A stretch of DNA of 64,000 nucleotides from Streptomyces coeruleorubidus. GTDB lineage: Bacteria > Actinomycetota > Actinomycetes > Streptomycetales > Streptomycetaceae. Shown in pieces: positions 8,712-18,943 of the stretch. Position numbers and translations under genes: made by a program. The number at the start of each line of letters is the position of its first letter. The first letter of the stretch is position 1. Location of the stretch: NCBI RefSeq assembly GCF_008705135.1, contig NZ_CP023694.1:682001-746000 (forward strand), read 5' to 3'. The notes beneath the pieces were generated by a model. That model saw only the letters and a program-made list of their open reading frames with translations. It was not told where the DNA came from and made no database searches.

Positions 8712-9968
8712 TCAGTGCTGTGACGGTGCCGGTGTGGCGGCGTCGTCCTGCACGTGGGTGGAGCTTGTGCGCTGGGCCACGATCCGCGCACGGCGGGGTG
8801 CGCCGCTGACAGCGAGAGCGATCAACGGCAACAGAGACAGCGCGGCGGAGACCGCGCCGACCAGGGCCGGTCCGGTCAGGCCCAGAGCGGAGTCCATGGC
8901 TTGGCCGGCGATGGCCGATCCGGCGGCGATGCCCGTGTTGTAGGCGGAGGTCGTCAACGCCGAGGTCAGGGTGGGGGCGTCGCCTGCGAACCGGACGGCG
9001 AGGGACGTGACGACCGGGGGGACGGTGAACCCCGTCAGGGCCATGAGGAACACCAAGACGATGGCCGCGGCCGGGCTGTTCGACAGTGGGACCAGCAAGA
9101 ACAGCGTCAGGGCGGTGGCCGCGGCGGCGGTGATGGTCGTGGCCATCGGACGGCGTTCACCCATGCCTCCGCCGATGGCGGTGCCGCCCAGTGCGCCGAC
9201 GCCGAAACCGATCAGGACCAGCGGCACGGCCCCTTGCACAATGCCGGCACGGTCGGTCAGCAGCGGGGTGATGTAGGTGTAGGTCGCCAGAACACCACCC
9301 ATGATCAGTACGGCGACGGCGAGTGCCAGCCACAGTCGGCCCTGCCGCAGAGCGCGTAGCTCGGCCCGCACCGATACCTCGGCGCGCTGCTCGACGGTGG
9401 GGATGAAGCGGCCGACGAATGCGGCCGCCAGGGCCGAGAGGGCGGCGAGAGCCCAGAAGGGGCCGCGCCAGCCGGTGAACTGGCCGGCGAAGGAGCCGAT
9501 CGGTACGCCGATGACGTTGGCAAGGGTCAGGCCGCCTATCATCACGCCGACAGCCCTGGTGGAATTGCCGGGGCCCGCGGCAGCTGTGGCGATGACGAAT
9601 CCGATCGCCCAGAATGCTCCGGTGGCCAGGGCCGTGACGACGCGGGCCATGAGGAGAATCGTGAAGGAGCTGCTCAGCGCGGCGACGATGTGCCCGAGGG
9701 CGAAGACGGTCAGGGCCAGGATCAGTGTCCGGCGCTGGGGCAGGCGCAGGGTGGCCATGGCCATGGTAGGCCCGCCGACGATCATGCCGATCGCGAAAGC
9801 GGTGATCAGCAGGCCGGCGCGAGACACGCTGACACCGAGGTCACCGGCCATCTCCGGCAGCAGGCCGGCGATGACGAACTCGGTGGTCCCCATCAGGAAC
9901 GTACAGGCGGCGAGCACCCAGACGACGAAAGGCAGCTTGCCGGGGGCGGTCCCGGCTGCGGAAGGCAT
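8712..9968 (-). CDS. MFS efflux transporter (DHA1/AraJ-Cmx type)
   Basis: This 418-residue permease has about 12 membrane helices. MGTTEFVIAGLLPEMAGDLG near residue 27 is the signature of the AraJ/chloramphenicol-exporter group of drug:H+ antiporters. Motif A-like and motif C-like glycine-rich segments (IGGLTLANVIGVPIGSFAGQ) follow in helices 4-5. AAGGAGAGG lies 8 bases before ATG 9968. It is in the same direction as the aldo/keto reductase and SDR (10288-12063), separated by 319 bases of decayed sequence, so it may be an exporter for the compounds those enzymes handle. The substrate is not predictable. Confidence 0.9.
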   Translation of the reverse strand: MPSAAGTAPGKLPFVVWVLAACTFLMGTTEFVIAGLLPEMAGDLGVSVSRAGLLITAFAIGMIVGGPTMAMATLRLPQRRTLILALTVFALGHIVAALSSSFTILLMARVVTALATGAFWAIGFVIATAAAGPGNSTRAVGVMIGGLTLANVIGVPIGSFAGQFTGWRGPFWALAALSALAAAFVGRFIPTVEQRAEVSVRAELRALRQGRLWLALAVAVLIMGGVLATYTYITPLLTDRAGIVQGAVPLVLIGFGVGALGGTAIGGGMGERRPMATTITAAAATALTLFLLVPLSNSPAAAIVLVFLMALTGFTVPPVVTSLAVRFAGDAPTLTSALTTSAYNTGIAAGSAIAGQAMDSALGLTGPALVGAVSAALSLLPLIALAVSGAPRRARIVAQRTSSTHVQDDAATPAPSQH

Positions 9969-10000
9969 ACGTGTGCCTCTCCTTGCAAGTAGTTGGTGGG

Positions 10001-10246
10001 TCAGGAATCGGATTCAACGGTGATGCGGTCAGCCGTGGCGAGCCGGTCGCCGGCGCCGCCGACGGCCAAAATCTGGAAATCTTCAGCGGCTTCGTACGGC
10101 ACCGGCCCGCGTGAACGCCTCCGGCGAGACCCGGGTGCGCTGCGAGGTGGGGCTCAAAGCGGCGTCTACAGCAGTGTTGACGGCTGTCCGCTGGCGGCAC
10201 GCACCTAAGCGATCGCACGGAACTCTCTCTGGCTCCAAGAGCTCAT
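10001..10246 (-). pseudogene. Decayed gene remnants, including a DUF2255-like N-terminus
   Basis: Directly downstream of the aldo/keto reductase, ATG 10246 has a ribosome-binding sequence (GAGAGAAG) and encodes MSSWSQREFRAIA before a stop at 10205. The opening matches the start of small DUF2255-type proteins. Further on the same strand, short frames read SPEAFTRAGAV and, in another frame, PYEAAEDFQILAVGGAGDR before a TGA at 10001. I read this as one or two genes of the former operon broken by stops and frameshifts. The second fragment is not identified. Confidence 0.4.
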
Positions 10247-10287
10247 GATGGTTCTTCTCTCGCCGCTCTGGACGTGCGGCGCCGACG

Positions 10288-11268
<981 letters not shown>

Positions 11269-11298
11269 GAGGTACTCCTTGTCGTAACGGCCCGTCAG

Positions 11299-12063
11299 TC
11301 AGGCTTGGTCGGTGGGCATGATCCACAGTTCGGCGATGGAGGCGTGGCGGGGCCGGGTGACCATGTAGGTGACGCCGTCGGCGATGTCCTCGGGGGCGAG
11401 GATCTCGGTCGTGTCGAGGAAGGGCTGGATCATCTCGCCGTGGATCTCGGGCTTGTTGTGCGAGTCCAGTTCGGTGTTCACACCGCCCGGCTCCAGGACA
11501 CCGACGCGCAGGTGCCGTTGGGTGACTTCCTGGCGCAGGGACTCGGTGAAGCCGTTCACACCGAACTTGGTGAGGTTGTAGACGCCGTAACCGTTCCAGG
11601 CCACGCGGCCCGCGATGGAGCTGATGTTGACGATGTCGGCGACCCGGCGCGTACCGTCCTCGGCGGCTTTGAGCAGGTGCGGGAGGGCGGCGCGGGTGGT
11701 GTAGAGCAGACCCTTCACGTTCACGGCGATCATGCGCTCCCACTCCTCGGCGTCCGCGCCGACGACGGGGCCCAGCAGCATCAGACCGGCGTTGTTGACC
11801 AGGATGTCCAGCCGACCGAAGTGCTCGACCGTCCGCTCGACCGCCGCCTCCGCCTGGGCGCGGTCGGTGATGTCGGCCTCCACCACCAGCGCGGTGCCAC
11901 CGGCCTTCCCAATCTCGGCGGCGAGTGCGTCCAGACGGTCCTTGCGGCGAGCCACCAGGGCCACGGACGCACCATGCTCGGCGAGTTGGCGGGCGGTGGC
12001 CTCGCCAATACCGCTGCTCGCACCGGTGACGAGAGCAACAGTGCCAGTCAGTTTCGATGCCAT
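11299..12063 (-). CDS. SDR family oxidoreductase, copy B of an identical pair
   Basis: The 254-residue protein is identical to that at 2214-2978, on the opposite strand ~9 kb away. All catalytic motifs are intact (TGASSGIG 13-20, NNAG 90-93, Tyr162/Lys166). The nucleotide copies differ by synonymous changes, four of them in the ~265 bases at the 5' end that I compared. Similarity starts at ATG and ends at TGA: the leader here (AGAGGAAAGGA) and the downstream bases differ from copy A. It is followed by the aldo/keto reductase, whereas copy A is followed by another SDR. The pair creates a ~765-bp inverted repeat. Confidence 0.93.
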   Translation of the reverse strand: MASKLTGTVALVTGASSGIGEATARQLAEHGASVALVARRKDRLDALAAEIGKAGGTALVVEADITDRAQAEAAVERTVEHFGRLDILVNNAGLMLLGPVVGADAEEWERMIAVNVKGLLYTTRAALPHLLKAAEDGTRRVADIVNISSIAGRVAWNGYGVYNLTKFGVNGFTESLRQEVTQRHLRVGVLEPGGVNTELDSHNKPEIHGEMIQPFLDTTEILAPEDIADGVTYMVTRPRHASIAELWIMPTDQA

Positions 12064-12396
12064 AGGAGTTAGTCCTTTCCTCTTGATACACGGCGTAGGA
12101 GCAGACGGCTGGGCGCCGCCTCAGCGGCCTACTCCCACGCGCGGCGTGGACCTCTGTGTGGGCAGTTGAGGTGTGCCGGGTAGAAACCAGCGGCGGCCGT
12201 CTCGTCCTTGCAGGGGTGGCTGCGGTAGCGGTCTCCCCTGACGCGGCTACTCGCCCTGGTCGGCCAGGGAAGAACAGCGAGCTCCCACGCATTCGCGTCG
12301 AGCATGCTCATTCGTCAACCGTCTGCCGGATCCGTCGAAGGCACGGATGCAACCGTGCCATCGACTCCGGAAGGCGACAATGGGAGAGATCTTTCC

Positions 12397-12414
12397 GGGT
12401 ATAAAACTCTACCC
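12397..12414. promoter_or_regulatory. GGGTA-N8-TACCC operator, site B
   Basis: GGGTA (12397-12401), TAAAACTC, TACCC (12410-12414): a perfect 5-bp dyad with an eight-base spacer, followed by CCCAC as at site C. It lies 184 bases before the start of the aldo/keto reductase pseudogene and ~335 bases from the divergent SDR start. Confidence 0.65.
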
Positions 12415-12491
12415 CCCACGAATTTTTGGAAGAGGGACGCTTGGCGCGCAGAGTGTAATTTTGGCTCCAAAGCAATATGCAGGAAGGTAGG

Positions 12492-12509
12492 GGGTACGAT
12501 TTTCTCCCC
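12492..12509. promoter_or_regulatory. Degenerate GGGTA-N8-TCCCC site
   Basis: GGGTA (12492-12496), CGATTTTC, TCCCC (12505-12509). One half is exact and the other has a single mismatch to TACCC. It is 95 bases from the start of site B, in the same promoter region. It is weaker evidence than the three full sites. Confidence 0.35.
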
Positions 12510-12597
12510 GTATGGCCGCCGCTACCTACGGGAACGCGGGAGGTGTGGATGAAACGGCCCGGGGCCGGCTATGCGCCTCAGAAGAACGGATGGGAAC

Positions 12598-13403
12598 ATG
12601 AAACACGTCATGCTGGGGGATCTGGAGGTCTCCCGCATCGATCTCGGCTGACGGCGTCCCACGGTTATACGGGCAAGAACACGGACGACGCTGAGGTGAT
12701 TCGCGCCGTCCATCGGGCACTGGAGCTGGGTGTCACTTTCATCGACACGGCCGAGGTGTACGGGCCTTTCCTCAATGAGGAGCTGGTCGGTCGGGCGCTC
12801 AAAGGCCGTCGTGACCAGGCCGCCGTCGTCGCGACGAAGTTCGGATTCGTCTCGCACTCGGGACGTGCGGGCATGCTCGACAGCAGCCCGGCGAACGTCC
12901 CGGTGGCCCTTGAGTGATCTCTCAGGCGGTTGGGCACCGACCACGTGGGTACCGGCTTCGTGCCCTGGTCCCCACTGGGCCAGGGATTCCTCGCAGGCGC
13001 CTTCCGGGCGATGGAGTCGTTCGCCCCGGATGACATGCGTTTGACCATGCCGCGGTTCTCCGAACCGGCGAACCTGCAGAGCAATCTGCGCCTCGTCGAC
13101 GAGGTGAAGGCCATTGCCGATGAGGCAGGTGTCACACCCGCGCAGGCGGTGCTGGCCTGGTTGATGGCACAGGGAGAAGACACTGTGCCGATCCCCGGCA
13201 CCCGGCACGTCGCCTACGTGGAGGAGAACACCGCCTCCGTCGACGTGCAGTTGACCCCCGACCACCTTGCGAGGCTCAGCCGCCTGCCTGCGGCCAGGGG
13301 CGACCGCCTTTCGCCGGAGCAGATGGCGATCCTCGACTGGAAAACGACGTGTCGTCAGAGCAACCCATTGCTCGGTTATCGCTGTAAAGAACCCGAGCAT
13401 TAA
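12598..13403 (+). pseudogene. Aldo/keto reductase pseudogene
   Basis: The start [17 protein letters not shown] is followed at once by TGA. Family sequence resumes in another frame from [20 protein letters not shown] to [11 protein letters not shown], with a second stop at 12915-12917. It continues as RRLGTDHVGTGFVPWSPLGQ to the end at 13403. Compared with the intact paralogue (10288-11268), about 80 residues are missing between GTDH and GFVP, including the catalytic histidine. So there are at least three lesions: an N-terminal frameshift or small deletion, an in-frame stop, and a ~240-bp internal deletion. The C-terminus also differs from the intact copy. Similarity by eye is roughly 60%, so this was an old paralogue rather than a fresh copy. 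Confidence 0.85.
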
Positions 13404-13452
13404 TGGTGAAGACGGCGTGGGCCCTCTCCTCATTCGGAGGAAGGCACGTTCC

Positions 13453-13470
13453 GGGTACAGATCTCTACCC
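13453..13470. promoter_or_regulatory. GGGTA-N8-TACCC operator, site C (regulator 3)
   Basis: GGGTA (13453-13457), CAGATCTC, TACCC (13466-13470), followed by CCCAC. It ends 46 bases before the ATG of regulator 3. The extended core TTCCGGGTA is shared with site B, and TTCC-GGTA with site A. Confidence 0.65.
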
Positions 13471-13516
13471 CCCACCTGGGCTGTTCCGGGACGGCCCGCG
13501 CAGTACCGTGGCGGGC

Positions 13517-14383
13517 ATGAGCAGGGACGCACACCTCAGCGAGCTGGGTGAATTCCTCAAGGCCCGGCGCGCCGAGCTGAGCCCGCGTGCAATGGGTCTG
13601 CCCGAGGGCGGGGCCTTGCGGCGGGTTCCGGGCCTGCGCAGGGAAGAAGTGGCGCAGTTGGCCGCGATCAGCACTGTGTACTACACCCGCCTGGAGCAGG
13701 GGCGCATCGAAGCCTCCGCTCCGGTGCTGATGGCCCTGGCCCGCGTGTTTCGCCTGGACGACGACCAGCGTGACTACATGCTCGAACTTGCCGGGAAGGA
13801 GAACACGCGGCCACGTCGGCGCTCGGTGCAGAAGGTCCGGCGGTCGACACAGCGGCTCCTCGACAATCTCACCGACACCCCCGCTATCGTTCTCGGCCGC
13901 TGCATGGACATTCTCGCTTGGAATCACCTTTCGGTCGCCTTGATCGCGGACTTCTCTCAGATTCCGGAAGGGCAGCGCAATTCTGCGCGAATGCTCTTCA
14001 CCGATCCCGCAATGAGGAAATTGTATGCGGACTGGGAAACCGTAGCGCGTACCGTCGTGGCATTTCTGAGGATGGAAGCAGCGGACAACCCGGACGATCC
14101 AAGAATGACTGCACTCGTCGAGGAGCTGTCCGAAAAGGATCCTCAGTTCCGGGAGTGGTGGGCCGCCCACCAGGTGGCCCACCATTCCGTGGGGACGAAG
14201 ACCTTCCGTCATCCCGTGGCCGGCGATCTCACCCTCGACTGGGAGACCCTCGCCTGCCCCACCGACCCCGACCAGCACCTCGTCATCTGGACCGCGGAGC
14301 CCGGTACCGCATCCCACGAAGGGCTGCGTTTCCTCGCCTGCTGGGCCGCCAACCACCAGCCGAGCACTGACGCCGCCGGCTGA
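13517..14383 (+). CDS. MmyB-type HTH transcriptional regulator 3
   Basis: The 288-residue paralogue of regulator 2 has the same layout: LGEFLKARRAEL, GLRREEVAQLAAISTVYYTR and LEQGRIE in the DNA-binding part, then RLLDNLTDTPAIVLGR, LFTDPAMRKLYADWE and KTFRHPVAGDLTLDWE in the sensor part. The recognition-helix segment is nearly the same as in regulator 2, consistent with the shared palindrome upstream of both. ATG 13517 is supported by the MSRDAHL start. It follows the aldo/keto reductase pseudogene and converges on the molybdo-enzyme operon. It was probably the partner regulator of the now broken aldo/keto reductase. Confidence 0.9.
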   Translation: MSRDAHLSELGEFLKARRAELSPRAMGLPEGGALRRVPGLRREEVAQLAAISTVYYTRLEQGRIEASAPVLMALARVFRLDDDQRDYMLELAGKENTRPRRRSVQKVRRSTQRLLDNLTDTPAIVLGRCMDILAWNHLSVALIADFSQIPEGQRNSARMLFTDPAMRKLYADWETVARTVVAFLRMEAADNPDDPRMTALVEELSEKDPQFREWWAAHQVAHHSVGTKTFRHPVAGDLTLDWETLACPTDPDQHLVIWTAEPGTASHEGLRFLACWAANHQPSTDAAG

Positions 14384-14434
14384 TCTCCTTCTGTTGGTGC
14401 GCGTCCCCGCGCCGTGCCGCGGGCAGGTGGGTCG

Positions 14435-15583
14435 TCATGCAGCTGTTCGTGTGGCCGATGCAAGAGTGTCCGGGGCGGGCTGGTGAATGGGTCCGGTACC
14501 GCGGGTCAGGGGCAGGCCGCTGCCGTGGTGGGTGTTGGCGATGATCTCGGCGGTGATGGAGATGGCGGTTTCCTCGGGGGTATGGGCGCCGAGGTCGAGC
14601 CCGATCGGGGAGTGCAGGCGCGCGAGCCGGTCGTCCGGTACGCCGGCTTCGCGCAGTGCATCGAGACGGTGGTCGTGCGTACGCCGTGAACCCATCGCAC
14701 CGACGTAGCCGACGGGCAGGTCAAGGGCGAGACGAAGAAGGGGGATGTCGAACTTGGCGTCATGCGTGAGTACGCAGACCGCAGTGCGGGAATCCACCTC
14801 CGTGCCCTCCAGATAGCGGTGCGGCCAGTCGACGACAACCTCGTCGGCATGCGGGAAACGGGTCGGCGTCGCGAAGACCGGACGAGCGTCGCAGACGGTG
14901 ACGTGGTAGCCGAGGAAGCGCCCGACCTCGCTCAGCGCACCCGCGAAGTCGACCGCGCCGAAGATCAGCATGCGGGGGCGGGGCGCGTGGGTGTGGACGA
15001 GGACGGACAGTCTCTCGGGGCAGGTGTCGGCGTCGCCGCCTACCTCGGTGCGAGCGGTTCGACCCGCCCGCAGCAGCGCGCGGGCCCGGGCCGCAACCGC
15101 GCGGTCCTCGCGCGCGCTGCTCAGGGTTCCGTCGTACGCGCTGCCGTCACCGAGGAGGGCGAGGGTGCGGCCGAGGAGTCCTTCCGGGCCGTCGATGACC
15201 TGGGCGAGGGCAGTCGGCCGGCCCTGGGTGACGGCTTCGAGGGCTGCGGCGAGGTGGGGCTCGGTAGTGGGGCACACACGCTGTACGAGAACCTCGATTT
15301 CGCCGCCGCAGGTCAGGCCGACGGCGAAGGCGTCGTCGTCGGAGTAGCCGAACCGGGTCAGGGCGGGAGTGCCACCGTCAGCCAGCACCTGTTGGCACAG
15401 TTCGTAGACGGCTCCTTCCACACAACCGCCTGAGATGCTGCCGACCGCCGTGCCGTCGGCGTTGACGGCGAGCGCGGTGCCGGGTGGCAGGGGTGCGCTG
15501 CCGCTGACCTGAACCACGGTGGCGAGGGCGAAGGGGCGGGCCTCGCGGCACCAGTCGTACAGCGTGTCCGCGATGTTCAGCAT
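14435..15583 (-). CDS. xdhC: XdhC/PaoD-family molybdenum cofactor maturation protein, operon 1
   Basis: The 382-residue protein has the two XdhC domains. The N-terminal part contains TVVQVSGSAPLPPGTALAVN, GSISGGCVEGAVYE and LTCGGEIEV. The C-terminal Rossmann-like part contains LIFGAVDFAGAL, VCDARPVF, VVDWPHRYL, LTHDAKFDIPLL, GYVGAMGSRRTH and SPIGLDLGA. Family members bind molybdenum cofactor, help add the terminal sulfido ligand and insert it into xanthine-dehydrogenase-type enzymes. It is the last gene of an operon ordered [2Fe-2S], FAD, Mo, XdhC, exactly as in E. coli paoABCD. CGGAGA precedes ATG 15583. A similar protein ends the second operon. Confidence 0.92.
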   Translation of the reverse strand: MLNIADTLYDWCREARPFALATVVQVSGSAPLPPGTALAVNADGTAVGSISGGCVEGAVYELCQQVLADGGTPALTRFGYSDDDAFAVGLTCGGEIEVLVQRVCPTTEPHLAAALEAVTQGRPTALAQVIDGPEGLLGRTLALLGDGSAYDGTLSSAREDRAVAARARALLRAGRTARTEVGGDADTCPERLSVLVHTHAPRPRMLIFGAVDFAGALSEVGRFLGYHVTVCDARPVFATPTRFPHADEVVVDWPHRYLEGTEVDSRTAVCVLTHDAKFDIPLLRLALDLPVGYVGAMGSRRTHDHRLDALREAGVPDDRLARLHSPIGLDLGAHTPEETAISITAEIIANTHHGSGLPLTRGTGPIHQPAPDTLASATRTAA

Positions 15584-15764
15584 GGGCAGGTCTCCGGGTG
15601 AGACGACGTCGGACGTCGTTGAGGTGACGGCTTGAGGGCCACCGCCGTGCCGTCCGGGGGAGAAGGACGCGGCGGCGGCCCTGTCGGTCCGGCGGCGGGG
15701 AATGGCAGCCGCCGGACGGTCGGGTGAGCACTGCGGGCTCGAACCGGGCGAGCCCCTGGGTGGC

Positions 15765-17954
15765 TTAGAGCAGCGCTTCCGCAGTGATGGGCAGTTCGCG
15801 GACGCGGCGGCCGGTGGCGTGGAAGACCGCGTTGGCGATGGCGGGCGCCACACCGATGTAGACGATCTCGCCGAGTCCCTTGACGCCGATGGGGTCGGCT
15901 TCCAGGTCTTCGCCGCCGTCGAGGAAGATCCCCCGCAGGTCGGGGATGTCGGCGTTGACCGGGACCATGTAGTCGGCGAGGTTGGCGTTGACGATGCGGC
16001 CGTCGCGGTGGTCGGTGACCGTGTGCTCAAGGAGGGCCGCGCCGATGCCGCCGACCATCCCGCCCAGCGCCTGGCTGTCGGCGAGCTTGGGGCTGATGAT
16101 GCGGCCCGCGTCGAAGACGCCGAGCATCCGCCGCACCCGAACCAGTCCGAGACTGGCGTCGACGGCGACCTCGGCGAAGATCGCACCGTAGGTGTACATG
16201 GAGTGCCGTGCTTGACCGGGGGTCCAGGAGCCGAGGACTTCGAGGTGGGTGCGGTTGTTGCGGGTCAGCAGCTGCCGGTAGGTCTCCCCGCGTGCCGGAT
16301 TGTCCGACACGTGCAGCCGTCCGGCGCGGACCACGATGTCCTCGGCATCGACGCCGTACAGCGGCGAGTCCTTGTCCTCGACGGCCAGCTTGATCGCCTG
16401 CTTGCGCACCTTGTCGCAGCCGTCCTGGACGGCGGAGCCGATGTTGATCATGGTCTGTGAGCCGCCGTGGGGCGGTGCCGTCGGCATGGTGGAGTCGCCG
16501 AGCTGGAAGGTCACATTGCGCATCGTCAGGCCGAGGGCGTCCGCGGCGACCTGGGACTGGGAGGTGTAGGTGCCCGGACCCATGTCGCTGGTCGCGGACT
16601 GGATCAGGGCGGTGCCGTCGGCGTTCAGCCTGACTCGGGCCTGGGCCCCGTTCCGTATCACGTCGTAGGTGCCGACGGCCATGCCGGTACCGATGAGCCA
16701 ATCGCCGTCGCGGGTGGAGCGGGGCTTGGGGTCGCGCCGGTTCCAGCCGAACTCGCGGGCGCCGACGGTGTAGCACTCGCGCAGTCGCCGGGTGGAGAAC
16801 GGCAGCCCGTTGGACGGGTCCTCCTCCGGTTCGTTGTGCCGGCGTAGCTCGATGGGGTCGATGTCCAGCTCGTGGGCGAGTTCGTCCATCGCCGACTCGA
16901 TGGCGAAGGCGGCGGTGGCGTAACCGGGGCCACGCATCCAGATCGGGGTGTTCACGTCCAGCGGCACCGTGCGGTGGTCCTGGCGGACGTGGGGCGCGTT
17001 GTAGACCATCTGCCCGGTGTTCAGGACGCCTTCGATGAAGTTCTCGTACGTCGAGGTCTCGGACTTCAGGTGCTGGACCATGGCGCTCACCCGGCCGCGC
17101 CGGTCGCTGCCCAGGCGCACCCGGTACTCGTACGAGGGCCGGTAGCCCACCCCGAAGTACAGCTGCCTGCGGGACAGCACGAGCTTGACCGGGCGGCCGG
17201 TCTCGCGGGCGGCGACCGCCGCGATGGCGATGTGCGGCCAGGCGCGAATGGCGTTGCCGAACCCGCCGCCGACGAACGGCGAGATGACGCGCACCGAGTC
17301 GTTCGGGATGCCGAACACGGCGGCGACGTCCTTCTGCGTGCCCATCGGCCACTGGGTCTTGTCCCACAGAGTGAGCTGATCGCCGTCCCAGCGGGCGATG
17401 GTGGCGTGCGGTTCCATCGCGTTGTGATGGGCACGGGCCTGCTGGTAGGTCGCGTCCACCTGTACGGCGGCGGATTCGTACGCCTTGTCCGCGTCGCCCC
17501 GCGCGTAGTTCACGGGTTCACCGGCCGGTGCGGTGGCCATGTCGGTCGAGGTCTTCTCGGCGTCGTAGCGGACCTTGACCAGGTGCGCAGCGTGCTCCGC
17601 GGCTTCCAGGGTGGTGGCCACCACGACGGCGACCGGCTGGCCGCGGAAGAGAACCTTGTCGTCCTGGAAGATCCGCAGCTGTTTGCTGTCCGGCCAGTCG
17701 TTCTCCGTGCCGCGGTAGGCCAGCCTGGGCGCGTTGAGGTGGCTGATGACCTTGATGACGCCGGGCTGGGCGAGGGCGGCACGGGTGTCGATGCCGGTGA
17801 TGCGCCCGCGACCTATGGTGCTGTCCACGATGACGGCGTGGACGACGCCCTTGATGTCGTGTTCGGCGGCGTACGTCGCCTTCCCCGTCACCTTCAGCCG
17901 GCCGTCCACCCGGGACAGCGGCGCTCCGACGGCTGCCTGCGGCTGCGGGCTCAC
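15765..17954 (-). CDS. paoC: Molybdopterin-binding large subunit of aldehyde oxidoreductase, operon 1 (PaoC-like)
   Basis: The 729-residue subunit belongs to the xanthine oxidase family. It has the N-terminal ab hammerhead domain (RVDGRLKVTGKATYAAEH), cofactor-binding FVGGGFGNAIR and RGPGYATAAFAIES, GSQTMINIG, and near the C-terminus PIGVKGLGEIVYIG with the catalytic glutamate of the GxGE motif. It should oxidise aldehydes to acids at the Mo centre. The GTG start at 17954 overlaps the TGA of the FAD subunit gene (GTGA), indicating translational coupling. ADIPDLRGIF-type residues near the C-terminus are PaoC-like. With a Tat-type small subunit encoded in the same operon, the assembled enzyme is probably exported. 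Confidence 0.93.
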   Translation of the reverse strand: MSPQPQAAVGAPLSRVDGRLKVTGKATYAAEHDIKGVVHAVIVDSTIGRGRITGIDTRAALAQPGVIKVISHLNAPRLAYRGTENDWPDSKQLRIFQDDKVLFRGQPVAVVVATTLEAAEHAAHLVKVRYDAEKTSTDMATAPAGEPVNYARGDADKAYESAAVQVDATYQQARAHHNAMEPHATIARWDGDQLTLWDKTQWPMGTQKDVAAVFGIPNDSVRVISPFVGGGFGNAIRAWPHIAIAAVAARETGRPVKLVLSRRQLYFGVGYRPSYEYRVRLGSDRRGRVSAMVQHLKSETSTYENFIEGVLNTGQMVYNAPHVRQDHRTVPLDVNTPIWMRGPGYATAAFAIESAMDELAHELDIDPIELRRHNEPEEDPSNGLPFSTRRLRECYTVGAREFGWNRRDPKPRSTRDGDWLIGTGMAVGTYDVIRNGAQARVRLNADGTALIQSATSDMGPGTYTSQSQVAADALGLTMRNVTFQLGDSTMPTAPPHGGSQTMINIGSAVQDGCDKVRKQAIKLAVEDKDSPLYGVDAEDIVVRAGRLHVSDNPARGETYRQLLTRNNRTHLEVLGSWTPGQARHSMYTYGAIFAEVAVDASLGLVRVRRMLGVFDAGRIISPKLADSQALGGMVGGIGAALLEHTVTDHRDGRIVNANLADYMVPVNADIPDLRGIFLDGGEDLEADPIGVKGLGEIVYIGVAPAIANAVFHATGRRVRELPITAEALL

Positions 17955-18931
17955 TTGGTACCTCCTACGATGCGCAGCTGGCGCTCGACGGTGCGTTTGA
18001 GGAGTTCGGCCTTGAAGCGGTTGTGCTCCAGCGGGCGGGCCCCGTCCACCGCATGCTTGGCGGCCTCGGCCCACAGCGCCCGCGAGGGCCGCTCGCCGAT
18101 GAGGTGCCTCTCGACGGCGGGCAGCTTCCACGGCACAGTGCCGACGCCACCGGCGGCCACCTTGGCCTCGCGGATCACCCCGCCGCGTACGTGCAGCGCG
18201 ACGGCCGCCGAAGTCAGGGCGAACTCGTACGACTGCCGGTCACGCACCTTCATGTAGCCCGACTTGAGCGGACGCGGGAGGGCCGGAATCTCGACGGCAG
18301 TGATCAACTCTCCCTTACGGAGGGACTGTTCGCGGTTCGGGGTGCTGCCGGGTCGGAGCAGGAAGTCGGCGAAAGGAATGCTGCGTGCACCGTCCGGGCC
18401 GAGCAGGCGGACGGTCGCCTCCAGCGCGGCGAAGGCCACGGCCACGTCGGAGGGGTGCGTGGCCACGCAGGAGTCGGAGGTGCCGAGGATCGCGTGGGTG
18501 CGGTTGAAGCCGTGCAGTGCGGCGCAACCCGAGCCGGGCTCACGCTTGTTGCAGGCGGCGGTCACGTCGCGGAAGTAGGTGCAGCGGGTGCGCTGCATGA
18601 TGTTGCCGCCGATGGTGGCCATGTTCCGCAGCTGGGCCGAGGCGCTCAGCTCCAACGCCTCCGAGATGACCGGGTAGATGGTGCGGACCTTGGCATGCGC
18701 GGCGGCCTCGGCCATCCGCACCAACGCGCCGATGCGCAAACCTCCGCGCTCGGTGACGGTGACCTCGCGCAGCGGCAGTGCGCTGATGTCGACCAGCGTC
18801 TCAGGGCGTTCGACAGTCTCGCGCATCAGGTCGACGAGGGTGGTGCCGCCTGCGATGTAACGCCCACCGCGTCGCCCGGCGTTGAGCGCTTCAGCGGTGT
18901 TGGAGGCTTTGGTGAAGGCGAAGGGATACAT
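17951..18931 (-). CDS. paoB: FAD-binding subunit with extra [4Fe-4S] site, operon 1 (PaoB-like)
   Basis: The 326-residue protein has the vanillyl-alcohol-oxidase-type FAD fold: YIAGGTTLVDLM (residues ~25-36) and RNMATIGGNIMQRTRC. A cysteine-bearing insert follows: RTRCTYF, TAACNKREPGSGCAAL and SDSCVATHPSD. The four cysteines match those of E. coli PaoB that hold a [4Fe-4S] cluster, which distinguishes this group from ordinary xanthine dehydrogenases. It carries electrons from the Mo subunit to FAD and then to an acceptor. It starts 12 bases after the small-subunit stop, and its own stop overlaps the next start. Confidence 0.92.
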   Translation of the reverse strand: MYPFAFTKASNTAEALNAGRRGGRYIAGGTTLVDLMRETVERPETLVDISALPLREVTVTERGGLRIGALVRMAEAAAHAKVRTIYPVISEALELSASAQLRNMATIGGNIMQRTRCTYFRDVTAACNKREPGSGCAALHGFNRTHAILGTSDSCVATHPSDVAVAFAALEATVRLLGPDGARSIPFADFLLRPGSTPNREQSLRKGELITAVEIPALPRPLKSGYMKVRDRQSYEFALTSAAVALHVRGGVIREAKVAAGGVGTVPWKLPAVERHLIGERPSRALWAEAAKHAVDGARPLEHNRFKAELLKRTVERQLRIVGGTK

Positions 18932-18943
18932 GGGAGGCGGGTC

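Larger units (their letters stand above)
12064..12597. other. Divergent intergenic region with two operator-like sites
   Basis: These ~530 bases separate the SDR/AKR operon (minus) from the broken aldo/keto reductase (plus). I find no gene. The AT-rich part 12360-12510 contains one perfect and one imperfect copy of the GGGTA-N8-TACCC element, so this is probably a double promoter region. Confidence 0.55.
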